This document shows, piece after piece, positions 43,191 to 52,286 of a DNA stretch of 58,906 bases (position 1 is its first letter; each line of letters starts with the position of its first letter). Below the pieces are notes generated by a model. That model did no database searches. It worked only from the letters and a program-made list of their open reading frames with translations, and was not told where the DNA came from. The translations under genes and the position numbers were made by a program. The DNA is from an uncultured Pelagibacteraceae bacterium. Its GTDB lineage: Bacteria; Pseudomonadota; Alphaproteobacteria; Pelagibacterales; Pelagibacteraceae. The stretch covers positions 1 through 58,906 of the forward strand of contig CACGHX010000005.1 of NCBI GenBank assembly GCA_902573065.1, read 5' to 3'.

Positions 43191-44738
43191 TTATTCCAAT
43201 TCAATAGTGCTAGGAGGTTTAGAAGTCACGTCGTAAAGAACTCTATTTATTCCATTTACAGAGTTGATAATTCTATTAGATACCTTCTGAATAAAAGTTT
43301 TATCAAAATTATAAAAGTCTGCGGTCATGCCATCATGTGAAGTAACTGCTCTTAACATGCATGTATATTCATAAGTTCTGCTGTCTCCCATGACACCAAC
43401 AGTTTTTAAGGGAAGTAATGCTGCATAGGCCTGCCAAATCTTATGATAAAGATTTGATTTTTTTAATTCATCAATAAATATAAAATCTGCTTCCTGTAAA
43501 ACTTTAATTTTATATTTTGAAATTTTACCTGGTATCCTTATGGCTAGACCAGGCCCTGGAAAAGGATGTCTTTGAAGTATAGATTTTGGAACTGATAATT
43601 CTTTTCCTAATTTTCTTACTTCATCTTTAAATAGTGTTTGCAAAGGTTCTACTAATGAAAATTTCAGATTTTTTGGTAGTCCTCCTACGTTATGATGTGA
43701 CTTAATTTTTGAAGTTGGACTTCCAGTGACAGACCTGCTTTCTATCAAATCTGGATATAAAGTACCTTGAGCTAAAAACTTAATTTTTTTTGCCTTTCTT
43801 TCAAAAAGCTTTATAAAAAGTTTACCAATGATTTTTCTTTTCAATTCAGGATCAGTAACATTTTTTAATTTACTTAAAAAAAGTTTTGAAGCATCAACAT
43901 AAATTAAATTAGATTTTAATTTTTTTTTAAAAGTTTTTACAACTTCTTTTTCCTCGTTTTTTCTTAGAAGACCAGTATTTATAAACACACATTTTAATTT
44001 TTTACCGATTGCTTTGTTTAATAAAAATGCAACCACACTACTATCAACACCTCCTGATAAAGCACATATGACTTTTTCATTTTTTACTTTGTTTTTGATA
44101 TCATTAATTATTAAATCTTTTTGTTTTCTAAGACTCCACATTTTTTTTGTGTGGCATATGTTCAATACAAAATTACTTAAAAGAATTTTTCCATTTTCAG
44201 TATGAGTAACTTCAGGATGAAACTGTACTCCGTAAAGCTTTCTCTTTTCATTTGAGATAATTGCAAATTTTGAGTTTTGCGTTGAAGCTATTTTTTTAAA
44301 TCCACTGGGTATTTTTGTTACAATATCTTGATGGCTCATCCAAACAGAGTTATTTTTATTTTTAAAAAAATTTTGAGTTAAAGAACATCTTTTGTCACTT
44401 TTAATTTGTGCAAATCCAAATTCTCTTGTTTTTGATATTTTTACCTTGCCTCCAAATTTCTTTGCTAATATTTGATGTCCATAGCAAATTCCAAGAATAG
44501 GTTTTTTTAAATTTAAAATATTATCAGTAAGATTTAAAGAATTAGATTTAGTTATAGTTAAAGGCCCTCCGGATAGAATTATTCCTTTAATAAATTTATT
44601 TTGTTTGATTTTTTTTGCTTTATTAAAATTAATTATTTCGGAGTAAACTCCAATCTCTCTAACTTTTCTTGCGATTAATTGTGTAACTTGCGATCCAAAA
44701 TCTATAATAATTATTTTTTCTAAATTGTCTTGATCCAT
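43191..44738 (-). CDS. guaA: GMP synthase (glutamine-hydrolysing)
   Basis: A 515-residue enzyme converting XMP to GMP. The class I glutaminase domain has Cys85 in [10 protein letters not shown] and [14 protein letters not shown]; the synthetase domain has the PP-loop ALSGGVDSS and [21 protein letters not shown]; the dimerisation domain ends with [10 protein letters not shown]. Lys-rich substitutions reflect the AT-rich genome. It lies 3 bases after guaB, forming guaB-guaA. Confidence 0.97.
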   Translation of the reverse strand: MDQDNLEKIIIIDFGSQVTQLIARKVREIGVYSEIINFNKAKKIKQNKFIKGIILSGGPLTITKSNSLNLTDNILNLKKPILGICYGHQILAKKFGGKVKISKTREFGFAQIKSDKRCSLTQNFFKNKNNSVWMSHQDIVTKIPSGFKKIASTQNSKFAIISNEKRKLYGVQFHPEVTHTENGKILLSNFVLNICHTKKMWSLRKQKDLIINDIKNKVKNEKVICALSGGVDSSVVAFLLNKAIGKKLKCVFINTGLLRKNEEKEVVKTFKKKLKSNLIYVDASKLFLSKLKNVTDPELKRKIIGKLFIKLFERKAKKIKFLAQGTLYPDLIESRSVTGSPTSKIKSHHNVGGLPKNLKFSLVEPLQTLFKDEVRKLGKELSVPKSILQRHPFPGPGLAIRIPGKISKYKIKVLQEADFIFIDELKKSNLYHKIWQAYAALLPLKTVGVMGDSRTYEYTCMLRAVTSHDGMTADFYNFDKTFIQKVSNRIINSVNGINRVLYDVTSKPPSTIELE

Positions 44739-44741
44739 TTT

Positions 44742-45803
44742 TTATTTTATGACTTGGTCCACATTGTGAACCATACTTTCATAAAAACCAGCTTTACTAA
44801 TTTTCACGAACTCTCCTCTTTTTTGTAAATCATTAATTGTCTTGGCTCCTAAATATCCCATCGAAGATCTCAATCCACCAGTTAAATTATAAATAATTTT
44901 ATTAACTGGGCCTTTGAATTTTACAATTCCCTCTACACCTTCTGGAACAAATTTAGAAATATCTTTGAATTTTTTTTGATAGTATCTGTCTGCTGAGCCG
45001 ACCGACATAGCACCAGCTGATCCCATACCTCTAAAAGTTTTATATAATTTTCCTTTACGCTTTAAAATTTTTCCGGGGCTTTCTGTTGTTCCTGAAAAAA
45101 GTGATCCAATCATTACAGCATCAGCCCCAGCAGCAATGGCTTTAGCTAAATCACCTGAAAATTTTATTCCTCCATCTGAAATAATTTTAGTTTTACTTTT
45201 TCCTAATGCTTTTTTTACATCTAATATTGCGCTTAACTGTGGTACTCCAACCCCAGCAACAAGTCTCGTTGTGCATATCGATCCTGGTCCAATTCCAACT
45301 TTTACTATATCAACCCCACAACTCGCTAAAAATTTAGCAGCCTTCCCAGTAGCAATGTTGCCTGCGCAAAGTGGTATTTTTTTTGTAATTTTTTTTATAT
45401 TATAAATCATTTTGGAAACTTTTTGTGTATGACCATGAGCTGTATCTATTACAATCATATCAACTTTTGCTTCTATAAGTTTTTTCGCTCTATCTAAGTC
45501 ATTGTTATTAACGCCTATAGCAGCACCTACTAAAAAATTTGCCTTTTTAACTTTCTTAATTTCACTAACTTGCATATCAGCTGATAGGTTTCTATGGACA
45601 ACTCCAATTCCTCCCATCTTGGCAATAGCTACTGCCATTTTAGACTCGGTTACAGTATCCATTGCAGATGATATCAGTGGGATCTTCAATTTCAGTTTTT
45701 TGTGCAAAGTGATTTTTGTAATGGTTTCGTTGGGTACGACTGAAGACTGTTGTGGTACAAGGCTTACGTCATCAAATGTGAGCGAATCTTTTATACTTCC
45801 CAT
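44742..45803 (-). CDS. guaB: IMP dehydrogenase lacking CBS domains
   Basis: A 353-residue IMP dehydrogenase, about 130 residues shorter than the usual 480-500. The catalytic barrel is intact: LTFDDVSLVPQQSSV, ISSAMDTVTES, VKVGIGPGSICTTR with the catalytic Cys177, DGGIKFSGDLAKAIAAGADAVMIGS, the flap RGMGSAGAM and SADRYYQ. At about residue 85-90 the sequence runs from EIKKVKKANF straight into LVGAAIGV, the point where other enzymes insert two CBS domains. It makes XMP for GuaA. Loss of CBS should remove ATP/GTP allostery (family knowledge). Confidence 0.95.
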   Translation of the reverse strand: MGSIKDSLTFDDVSLVPQQSSVVPNETITKITLHKKLKLKIPLISSAMDTVTESKMAVAIAKMGGIGVVHRNLSADMQVSEIKKVKKANFLVGAAIGVNNNDLDRAKKLIEAKVDMIVIDTAHGHTQKVSKMIYNIKKITKKIPLCAGNIATGKAAKFLASCGVDIVKVGIGPGSICTTRLVAGVGVPQLSAILDVKKALGKSKTKIISDGGIKFSGDLAKAIAAGADAVMIGSLFSGTTESPGKILKRKGKLYKTFRGMGSAGAMSVGSADRYYQKKFKDISKFVPEGVEGIVKFKGPVNKIIYNLTGGLRSSMGYLGAKTINDLQKRGEFVKISKAGFYESMVHNVDQVIK

Positions 45804-45911
45804 ATTTAACTATATATAAAATATTCATGAATCCAATCAGATTATTGCTGCGACTTAAATAACATTGGATATAATAAAGAAATTAAATAAAGTTTAATAT
45901 TACTTATAAAC

Positions 45912-46406
45912 ATGTTTAAAAAAATATTTATAATCTTAATAGCAACATTTATTTTCGCTCAGTATTTAGGTGTTTCTCATGGGGCGGGAAGTGATAGCAG
46001 CAGTAATAGTGGTTCAGATAACTATATGGATCAGTACAAAACTGCGAAGCAGTTTATTTCAAGAGCTGAAAAACTTGAGAAAAAAGATAAAATTGATAGA
46101 GCGACTAAGTTATATGCTAAAGCTTTAGACAAATTACAGGAAGCTCATAAGCAAGATAGAAACAATCCAGATATTTTAAATTATCTTGGCTTTACACTAA
46201 GAAAAACTGGAAAATTTGAGGAAGCTGAAAAACATTACTTGGCTGGTCTCAAAATAAAACCAAATCATAATGGTATTAACGAATACTTAGGTGAATTATA
46301 CGTCAAAACAGGTAGAGTTGAACTAGCTAAAGAAAGATTGGCTGTATTAAAAAATTGTAATTGTGAAGAATACGCTGAACTTAAAGAAGTAATAGAAAAA
46401 AATTAA
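45912..46406 (+). CDS. Secreted TPR-repeat protein
   Basis: A 164-residue protein with an N-terminal signal peptide (about 1-24) followed by a Ser/Asn/Gly-rich stretch and two to three tetratricopeptide repeats (about 50-140: IDRATKLYAKALDKLQEAHK, then ILNYLGFTLRKTGKFEEAEK, then INEYLGELYVKTGRVELAKE). A C-terminal NCNCEEY may bind metal or form a disulfide. Likely a periplasmic scaffold. It is followed without gap by a DoxX gene. Confidence 0.8.
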   Translation: MFKKIFIILIATFIFAQYLGVSHGAGSDSSSNSGSDNYMDQYKTAKQFISRAEKLEKKDKIDRATKLYAKALDKLQEAHKQDRNNPDILNYLGFTLRKTGKFEEAEKHYLAGLKIKPNHNGINEYLGELYVKTGRVELAKERLAVLKNCNCEEYAELKEVIEKN

Positions 46407-46793
46407 ATGCACATAGTTGAAGTTTTAGGAAGAATATTTATATCTTCATTGTTCATTATTGAAGCTATTAGAAAATTTTTTTCTCCTGATGAAGGCATGA
46501 TGTATATGTCTCAATACGGTGTTCCCGAAGTTCTTTTTTATCCATCGTTAGTCTTTGAATTTATAGTTCCATTAGTTTTAATAGCAGGTTTTAAAACTAG
46601 AATTGTGGCTTCGATTTTACTTTTATTTGTTTTAACAGTTACACTTATTTTTCACACCGATTTCAGTAATAGTATGCAGTTAATATCTTTTTTGAAAAAT
46701 ACCGCTATTATGGGAGGACTATTAATAATCATTTCAAACAAACCACAAATGTGTAGTATTGATTATTATTTAGAATCAAAAAAAGGTAATTAA
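46407..46793 (+). CDS. DoxX family membrane protein
   Basis: A 128-residue four-helix protein. GRIFISSLFIIEAIRKFFSP at the N-terminus, YGVPEVLFYPSLVFEFIVPLVLIAGFKTRIVAS in the middle and LISFLKNTAIMGGLLII in the last helix match DoxX-like proteins, a family linked to respiratory or redox functions without a firm bacterial mechanism. It starts one base after the TPR gene stop, so the two are cotranscribed. Confidence 0.85.
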   Translation: MHIVEVLGRIFISSLFIIEAIRKFFSPDEGMMYMSQYGVPEVLFYPSLVFEFIVPLVLIAGFKTRIVASILLLFVLTVTLIFHTDFSNSMQLISFLKNTAIMGGLLIIISNKPQMCSIDYYLESKKGN

Positions 46794-46795
46794 TT

Positions 46796-47239
46796 TTGCC
46801 AAAAGAAAAAGATATTTATAAATTATTTAAACCACAACTTACTCCTAAAGAAATGCTAGAGCTTGGCGTCTTTGGTGGATCATACTTTAAAGATAAAGAG
46901 ATGAAAGAATTTCCTACGTCATGGTTTAAGAAAGCTAAACTAAGTAAAAGTTTTGATGTTGAATTAAATAGATTCAAAATAAAATCAGGATTACCAAGAG
47001 AGGAATGGATTAAAAAGGGGTGGATTTTTAAAGAAGATCCGCTTGGTTGGTTTCAGTGGTATTGCAGATATTCAAATGGCAGAAGAATTAAAGGTATGGA
47101 TGAAGTTCAAATTCAAAGATGGTTAAATTTTACAAGACACGTAAAGGCAATAGCAAAAAATTGTGAAAAGAATGATTTATCTTGTAGAAGAAGACAAAGA
47201 CAAGCAATACTTCAATGGGCTTACGATCCGTTCATTTGA
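46796..47239 (+). CDS. Conserved hypothetical protein, Trp/Cys-rich, no named function
   Basis: A 147-residue soluble-looking protein starting at TTG, 2 bases after the DoxX gene. Apparent core motifs are LELGVFGGSYFKD, EFPTSWFKKA, EEWIKKGWIFKEDPLGWFQWYCRY, DEVQIQRWLNFTRH and CRRRQRQAILQWAYDP. I recall similar unannotated proteins in other bacteria but cannot name a family. The spacing of Trp, Arg and Cys looks like a compact nucleic-acid or cofactor site; this is speculation. It overlaps dctM (convergent) by 8 bases. Confidence 0.6.
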   Translation: MPKEKDIYKLFKPQLTPKEMLELGVFGGSYFKDKEMKEFPTSWFKKAKLSKSFDVELNRFKIKSGLPREEWIKKGWIFKEDPLGWFQWYCRYSNGRRIKGMDEVQIQRWLNFTRHVKAIAKNCEKNDLSCRRRQRQAILQWAYDPFI

Positions 47240-48542
47240 GTGGTTGTATCATTTGCTCGGGAAGCCATAAGGCTAACTGCGGAAAAGAAATAATAATAAC
47301 TACTGCTAAAATCATTAAAAGAAATAACGGAAAAGCACTTCTTGCTATAAAGCCCATATCTCTTTTTGCCATTCCTTGAAGGACAAATAAATTAAAACCA
47401 ACTGGTGGAGTAATTTGAGCCATCTCAACAACTATAACTAAATAAATTCCAAACCAAATCATATCAAACCCTGCTTGTCGTATCATAGGTTCAATAATTG
47501 CCATGGTAAGAACTACAGCAGATATTCCATCCAAAAACATTCCAAGAATTATATAAAAAATTGTTAAAACTAAAAGTAACATATAAGGAGATAACTGAAG
47601 CGTATCTATAAAGACTGCTAAGTTTTTAGGAAGGCCTGTAAACGCCATTGCCAATGTTAAAAAAGAAGAGCCAGCCAAAATAAAAGCTATCATACAAGAA
47701 GTCTTGGTTGCTCCTAATAATGACTTACTAAAAGACTCCTTGGTTAAACTTTTCTGAAAAAAAGATAAAACTAATGCACCTAATACACCAAGCGACGCTG
47801 CTTCTGTAGCTGTAGCTATACCAGCATAAATTGATCCGATTACTGCAAAAATTAAAAGTATGACTGGTAATAATTGCCCAGATTGTTTTACTTTATCTAT
47901 AAATGAAAAGTCTTCACTTATCACTGGCATTATTTTTTTATTTTTAAGGGACCAGCCAACTACATAAATCATGAACAATAGAGCAAGACCAATACCCGGG
48001 ATTATTCCAGCTATAAAAAGCTTAGCTATAGACTCTTCAACCGTAACACCATAAATAATTAATATTATTGAAGGCGGGATCAAAAGTCCTAAAGTTCCTG
48101 AACCTGCTAAGGTTCCAAGCAGAAATCTCTCAGGATAATTTCTTTTTCTTAATTCTGGGATAGACATTTTCCCAACTGTTGCAACGGTTGCTGCTGATGA
48201 TCCAGAAATAGCTGCAAATATTGCACAACCTAAAATATTTACATGTATCAATCCTCCAGGTAATTTTGATAACCAAGGGGATAAACCTTTAAACAAATTT
48301 TCTGAAAGTTTAGTTCTAAATAAAATTTCACCCATCCAAACAAAAAGTGGTAAAGCTGTTAACGACCAAGATGAGGCCATGCTCCACATAGTTGTTGCCA
48401 TTGCATCTCCTACTGGTCGAGAAGTAAACATAATCATTCCAATAGTCGAAACTCCAATCATGCTTATTCCAACCCAAATTCCTGAGCCAAGAAAAAATAG
48501 AAGTACACCAATAAAAAATATTGTTAAATAAACTTCAGTCAT
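47232..48542 (-). CDS. dctM: TRAP transporter large membrane subunit DctM
   Basis: A 436-residue protein with about 12 membrane helices. ALPLFVWMGEILFRTKLSENLF, GCAIFAAISGSSAATVATVGKMSIPELRKRNYPERFLLGTLAGSGTLGLLIPPS (two Gly/Ser-rich re-entrant regions) and TPPVGFNLFVLQG are DctM hallmarks. It transports the substrate using the sodium gradient with DctQ and DctP. It overlaps dctQ by 8 bases. Confidence 0.95.
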   Translation of the reverse strand: MTEVYLTIFFIGVLLFFLGSGIWVGISMIGVSTIGMIMFTSRPVGDAMATTMWSMASSWSLTALPLFVWMGEILFRTKLSENLFKGLSPWLSKLPGGLIHVNILGCAIFAAISGSSAATVATVGKMSIPELRKRNYPERFLLGTLAGSGTLGLLIPPSIILIIYGVTVEESIAKLFIAGIIPGIGLALLFMIYVVGWSLKNKKIMPVISEDFSFIDKVKQSGQLLPVILLIFAVIGSIYAGIATATEAASLGVLGALVLSFFQKSLTKESFSKSLLGATKTSCMIAFILAGSSFLTLAMAFTGLPKNLAVFIDTLQLSPYMLLLVLTIFYIILGMFLDGISAVVLTMAIIEPMIRQAGFDMIWFGIYLVIVVEMAQITPPVGFNLFVLQGMAKRDMGFIARSAFPLFLLMILAVVIIISFPQLALWLPEQMIQPLK

Positions 48543-49026
48543 ATGATTTAGCTGTAAAAATTTTTATAAAATTATGTACTATACAAATAAAAAAAATGAT
48601 GGAACCTATTGCTACTCCAGTTTGTGGTATCCAAAGTAAAATTTCGTCTGCACCTTGACTTCTCTCAGCTAATTGAATTGATACAAACCACATTTTGATA
48701 AAGTAAAAAGCTAAAAAACCTGAAAAAAAAGTTGATACAGCTAAACACCAAATCGTTAAAAATTTTAATAATTTCCCTTTTGCCTTTTCTAAAAATAAAG
48801 TAATTCGAATGTGGGCGTTCTCGTTAAACGTATAGGCAAGCGCTAAGAATGATGCAGATGCTAAACTATATCCGGAATACTCAGTCAAACCACGTATATA
48901 GAATCCAAAAATTCTAGATGTGATCCCTAAAACTATAGTACATAAAATTAGTATTAAAAATATTGCCGCAAGATATCCAGAAGCTCTATAAAAAGAATTT
49001 AGAAATTTATCTAATTTTTGAAGCAT
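48535..49026 (-). CDS. dctQ: TRAP transporter small membrane subunit DctQ
   Basis: A 163-residue four-helix protein with RIFGFYIRGLTEYSGYSLASASFLALAYTFNENAHIRITLF, the standard DctQ central region. It pairs with DctM in the membrane. Its ATG is directly next to a 10-bp hairpin (49027-49054), and no clear ribosome site lies in the unpaired sequence before it, so translation may depend on opening that hairpin. Confidence 0.93.
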   Translation of the reverse strand: MLQKLDKFLNSFYRASGYLAAIFLILILCTIVLGITSRIFGFYIRGLTEYSGYSLASASFLALAYTFNENAHIRITLFLEKAKGKLLKFLTIWCLAVSTFFSGFLAFYFIKMWFVSIQLAERSQGADEILLWIPQTGVAIGSIIFFICIVHNFIKIFTAKSYD

Positions 49027-49054
49027 AAAGGCCGTAACCTATTATACGGCCTTT
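49027..49054 (-). promoter_or_regulatory. Intercistronic hairpin touching the dctQ start codon
   Basis: Ten-base arms AAAGGCCGTA (49027-49036) and TACGGCCTTT (49045-49054) are perfectly complementary with an 8-base loop. On the minus strand the stem ends in TTT immediately before ATG of dctQ. It lies 15 bases after the dctP stop. It could hold dctP mRNA 3' ends (raising binding protein over membrane subunits) or block dctQ initiation. Confidence 0.6.
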
Positions 49055-49069
49055 TTGCTCAAATAAAAT

Positions 49070-50041
49070 TTATTTATATGCTGATAATACAGCCTGTCCT
49101 CTTGAACCTGCTTTACTTGACCATTCTTTAGCCATAGTAGCACCTACTTTTTCAAAATGACTTTGTAGAGAGGCGTTTACTTTGCCTACTACCATACCTG
49201 CATCTGCTAAAGCTTTTTTGTCTGCAACGTTACCTTGTTTGGATAAGTTCCAGCCTTTTCTTTCAGCTAAAGCTGCTTGGCTCATTACCATTTTCTTTGT
49301 TGCATCATCTAGCTTGTTCCAAGCTTTTTTATTTGCAACAACCATATTTTTTGGAAACCAAGCTGCAATATCATAAAAATATTTCACACCATTTTCCCAA
49401 ATTTTACTATTCTTACCTGTTGTTGGTGATGTAATCATGCTTTCTACCATTCCAGTTGAAAACGCCTGACTAATCGCAACAGCTTCAAGTTTAGTTGGTT
49501 TCATCCCAGTAAGTTCTGCAATTCTTATTGTTGCAGAGTTATAAGCTCTAAATTTTAGACCTTTAAGATCACTAACAGAATTTATTGCTTTTTTACTGTA
49601 CAATCCTTGGGCTGGCCACGGAACTGCGTAAAGGAAAACTAATCCCTTTTCATCTAATCCCTTAACCAACGCTGGTTTCGATGCTTTGTAAAGTTTCTCA
49701 GCATCAGAATATGTTTGAGCAACGAAAGGTATTGAATCCACTTCTAGTAAAGGATCAAAACTTCCATGTGCTGACATAAATCTTTCACCTATTTGTGTTT
49801 GTCCAGTTTGTACAGCTCTTAAGATAGCTCCACCTTTGAACAATGACCCACCTGGGTGAGTTTTAATAGTAAGTTTGCCGCCTGACTTATCAGTTACTGC
49901 TTTTGCAAATTCCGCCGCATTTTGCGAATGGAAGTTACCTGCTCCATAAGCTAAAGCCATATTCCATGTCTCCGCTTGAACAGAACCTATACTAATAAGT
50001 AAAGAGGTTAATATTATACTAATTTTCTTAATTATATTCAT
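49070..50041 (-). CDS. dctP: TRAP transporter substrate-binding protein DctP
   Basis: A 323-residue periplasmic protein with a signal peptide ending near residue 23 (SIGSVQA). GNFHSQNAAEFAKAVTDKSGGKLTIKTHPGGSLFKGGAILRAVQTGQTQIG, the Arg-containing FRAYNSATIRIAELTGMKPTKLEAVAISQAF and the C-terminal helix region are typical of DctP. The conserved Arg near 160 suggests a carboxylate ligand. A strong AGGGGGG precedes the ATG. First gene of dctP-dctQ-dctM. Confidence 0.95.
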   Translation of the reverse strand: MNIIKKISIILTSLLISIGSVQAETWNMALAYGAGNFHSQNAAEFAKAVTDKSGGKLTIKTHPGGSLFKGGAILRAVQTGQTQIGERFMSAHGSFDPLLEVDSIPFVAQTYSDAEKLYKASKPALVKGLDEKGLVFLYAVPWPAQGLYSKKAINSVSDLKGLKFRAYNSATIRIAELTGMKPTKLEAVAISQAFSTGMVESMITSPTTGKNSKIWENGVKYFYDIAAWFPKNMVVANKKAWNKLDDATKKMVMSQAALAERKGWNLSKQGNVADKKALADAGMVVGKVNASLQSHFEKVGATMAKEWSSKAGSRGQAVLSAYK

Positions 50042-50158
50042 TTTCCCCCCTATAATTAATTTGAGCTATTTCACATTCCCATAGAGTAAATTGCAAGGTA
50101 AATTTTAGTAAATATTTCTTTAAAGAAGCCCAATAAACGAATATAAATAGCCCCTCAA

Positions 50159-50797
50159 ATGGAAAATATCCTACTTCCCAAAGTTATAATTTTTTTTCAA
50201 ATAGTTTTTATTGATATTGTTATGGCTGCTGATAATGCGATCATAATAGGTTTAATTGCATCTTCATTTGCGGCTAAAGATAGAAAAAGAATTATTCTTC
50301 TTGGAGTTTTTGGGGCTTTTCTTTTCAGAGTAATTTTTGCTGCAATTACAGTACAGCTTTTACAATATCCAATTCTTAAAGTAATAGGTGGTGCATTATT
50401 AATTTGGATTGTGGTTAAATTAATAAAAGATTTAGAACTTTTTGATGCTTTAAAAACATCAAAGCAACAAAGTCCAACAAAACCTAAAAAGCCACCATCA
50501 TTTGCGTCTGCTGTTTATGCGATTGTGGTTGCTGATGTAACATTAAGTTTTGACAATGTTTTAGGTGTGGCCGCAGCTGCAAAAAATGAAACTGAACTAT
50601 TAATATTTGGATTATTGTTATCAGTATTACTTGTTGGAACTGTAGCAACTTTTTTTGCAAATTATATCAAAAATCACAAATGGGTTGGCGTTCTTGGATT
50701 AGTAGTAATATTATTTGTAGCACTTCAATTAATTTTGGGTGGTACAAATGAGATTTATCCAGGAACTTTGCCTGAATTTATTTTAAAAATTATTTAG
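50159..50797 (+). CDS. TerC-family integral membrane protein
   Basis: A 212-residue protein with about seven membrane helices. The conserved acidic metal sites IDIVMAADNAIIIG and ADVTLSFDNVLGVAAAA are present, and the cytoplasmic linker (about 98-117) is Lys/Pro-rich. TerC/YceF relatives export manganese or help load secreted metalloproteins. Its stop overlaps the convergent tctA stop by 8 bases. Confidence 0.9.
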   Translation: MENILLPKVIIFFQIVFIDIVMAADNAIIIGLIASSFAAKDRKRIILLGVFGAFLFRVIFAAITVQLLQYPILKVIGGALLIWIVVKLIKDLELFDALKTSKQQSPTKPKKPPSFASAVYAIVVADVTLSFDNVLGVAAAAKNETELLIFGLLLSVLLVGTVATFFANYIKNHKWVGVLGLVVILFVALQLILGGTNEIYPGTLPEFILKII

Positions 50798-52286
50798 TTT
50801 TAAGACTTTGATAAGCCTGCCAAGAAACTATTAGGATAGTAAAAACTATTATAACTGCAGTTACTGGTCTTTCCCAAAGAAAACTGAACGAACCATCACT
50901 TATTAGTAAGGATCTTCTTAAATTTTCCTCCATAAGGCCGCCCAAAACAAATGCTAATATTAATGGCGGCATAGGAAATTTATATAAGCGGAGACCGGTA
51001 GCAACAATTGCGATACCTATCATTAAAAATATATCAAATGTATTAAATGACATTAGGTAAATACCTGTGACTGAAAAAAATAAAATCATTGGGATTAAGA
51101 AGGTTCTTGGAACGGCAAGAATTCTAGCGATATATGGTATCAGTGGTAAATTTAATATTAGAAGAACAACCATACCAATATACATGGACATAATAACAGA
51201 CCAAAAAATTTCTGGATTTGTCATGTATAATCTAGGACCAGGTTGAATACCAAATCCTAACAAAGCACCAAGCATAACAGCGGTTGTACCACTTCCTGGA
51301 ATTCCCAAAGTAAGTAATGGAACGAATGATCCAGAGCACGCAGCATTATTTGCTGTTTCAGGTGCTGCTAAACCATGAACACTTCCTTTACCAAATTTCT
51401 CTTTTTCCTCTTTACTCACAAAGTTTCTTTCCATTCCATAGGCTAAGAATGATCCAATGGTTGAACCTGCACCAGGTAATACACCAACAATAAAACCAAT
51501 TATTGAAGATCTTGGAATAGTTTTTAAAGTTTTTTTAGTTTCTTCTTTATCAAGTTTTATAGATCCCAATTCTTTAAGTGAAATGGCTTTAGCTGCGCTA
51601 CTTGGATCTGTTCCCCGTAATATTATCATTAACGCTTCACTCATTGCAAAAGTTGCCATAACAACTAAAACAAAGCTTATTCCATCAGATAAATTCATAT
51701 TATTAAAAACAAATCTTGGTATATCTGACAATGTATCCTGTCCTACTGATGCAAGCATCAAACCAAGAACAGCCATCATCATTGCTTTTAAAAATTGTCC
51801 TTTAGATGAAAAAGCTGCAACAGCAGTCAGGCCTAGAATCATTAAAGCAAAGTAATCTGGAGATCTAAATGATAAACTTACTTTTGATAAACTTGGTGCA
51901 GCAAATAATAAAAAAATTGCTGCAATAGTACCTCCAGCAAAAGAGCTGTAAGCTGCAATCGCTAAAGCTTTACCTGCTTTTCCTTGTTGAGCCATTGGGT
52001 AACCATCAAATGATGTTGCTACCGTTCCAGGAATACCTGGAGCATTAATTAAAATCGAAGAGGTTGATCCACCAAAGACTGCACCATAATAAACTCCGGC
52101 CATCAAAATTAATCCAGTGGCAGGATCAAACCCATAAGTAATTGGTATCATTAAAGCGATTGCCGTCATTGGTCCTAAACCAGGCAACATTCCGATTATA
52201 GTTCCAAAAAAACATCCCATCATTACCATCAATATATTTTTTAATGATAAAGCTGTTTTTAAACCTATTAATATTCCTTCTATCAT
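50790..52286 (-). CDS. tctA: Tripartite tricarboxylate transporter large subunit TctA
   Basis: A 498-residue protein with about 10-12 helices. MLPGLGPMTAIALMIPITYG near 34-53, YGAVFGGSTSSILINAPGIPG and the repeat-like VGVLPGAGSTIGSFLAYGMER plus AAPETANNAACSGSFVPLLTLGIPGSGT are the duplicated TctA signature. It works with TctB and TctC to import carboxylates. Overlaps the tctB stop by 4 bases (ATGA). Confidence 0.96.
   Translation of the reverse strand: MIEGILIGLKTALSLKNILMVMMGCFFGTIIGMLPGLGPMTAIALMIPITYGFDPATGLILMAGVYYGAVFGGSTSSILINAPGIPGTVATSFDGYPMAQQGKAGKALAIAAYSSFAGGTIAAIFLLFAAPSLSKVSLSFRSPDYFALMILGLTAVAAFSSKGQFLKAMMMAVLGLMLASVGQDTLSDIPRFVFNNMNLSDGISFVLVVMATFAMSEALMIILRGTDPSSAAKAISLKELGSIKLDKEETKKTLKTIPRSSIIGFIVGVLPGAGSTIGSFLAYGMERNFVSKEEKEKFGKGSVHGLAAPETANNAACSGSFVPLLTLGIPGSGTTAVMLGALLGFGIQPGPRLYMTNPEIFWSVIMSMYIGMVVLLILNLPLIPYIARILAVPRTFLIPMILFFSVTGIYLMSFNTFDIFLMIGIAIVATGLRLYKFPMPPLILAFVLGGLMEENLRRSLLISDGSFSFLWERPVTAVIIVFTILIVSWQAYQSLKTK

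Noticed and set aside
45845-45875. Promoter TTGCTG-N19-TATAAT before the TPR gene, with an ATCCAAT/ATTGGAT inverted repeat around it
   Set aside because: The -10 is good but the spacing is long and such AT-rich matches are frequent; not strong enough for a feature.
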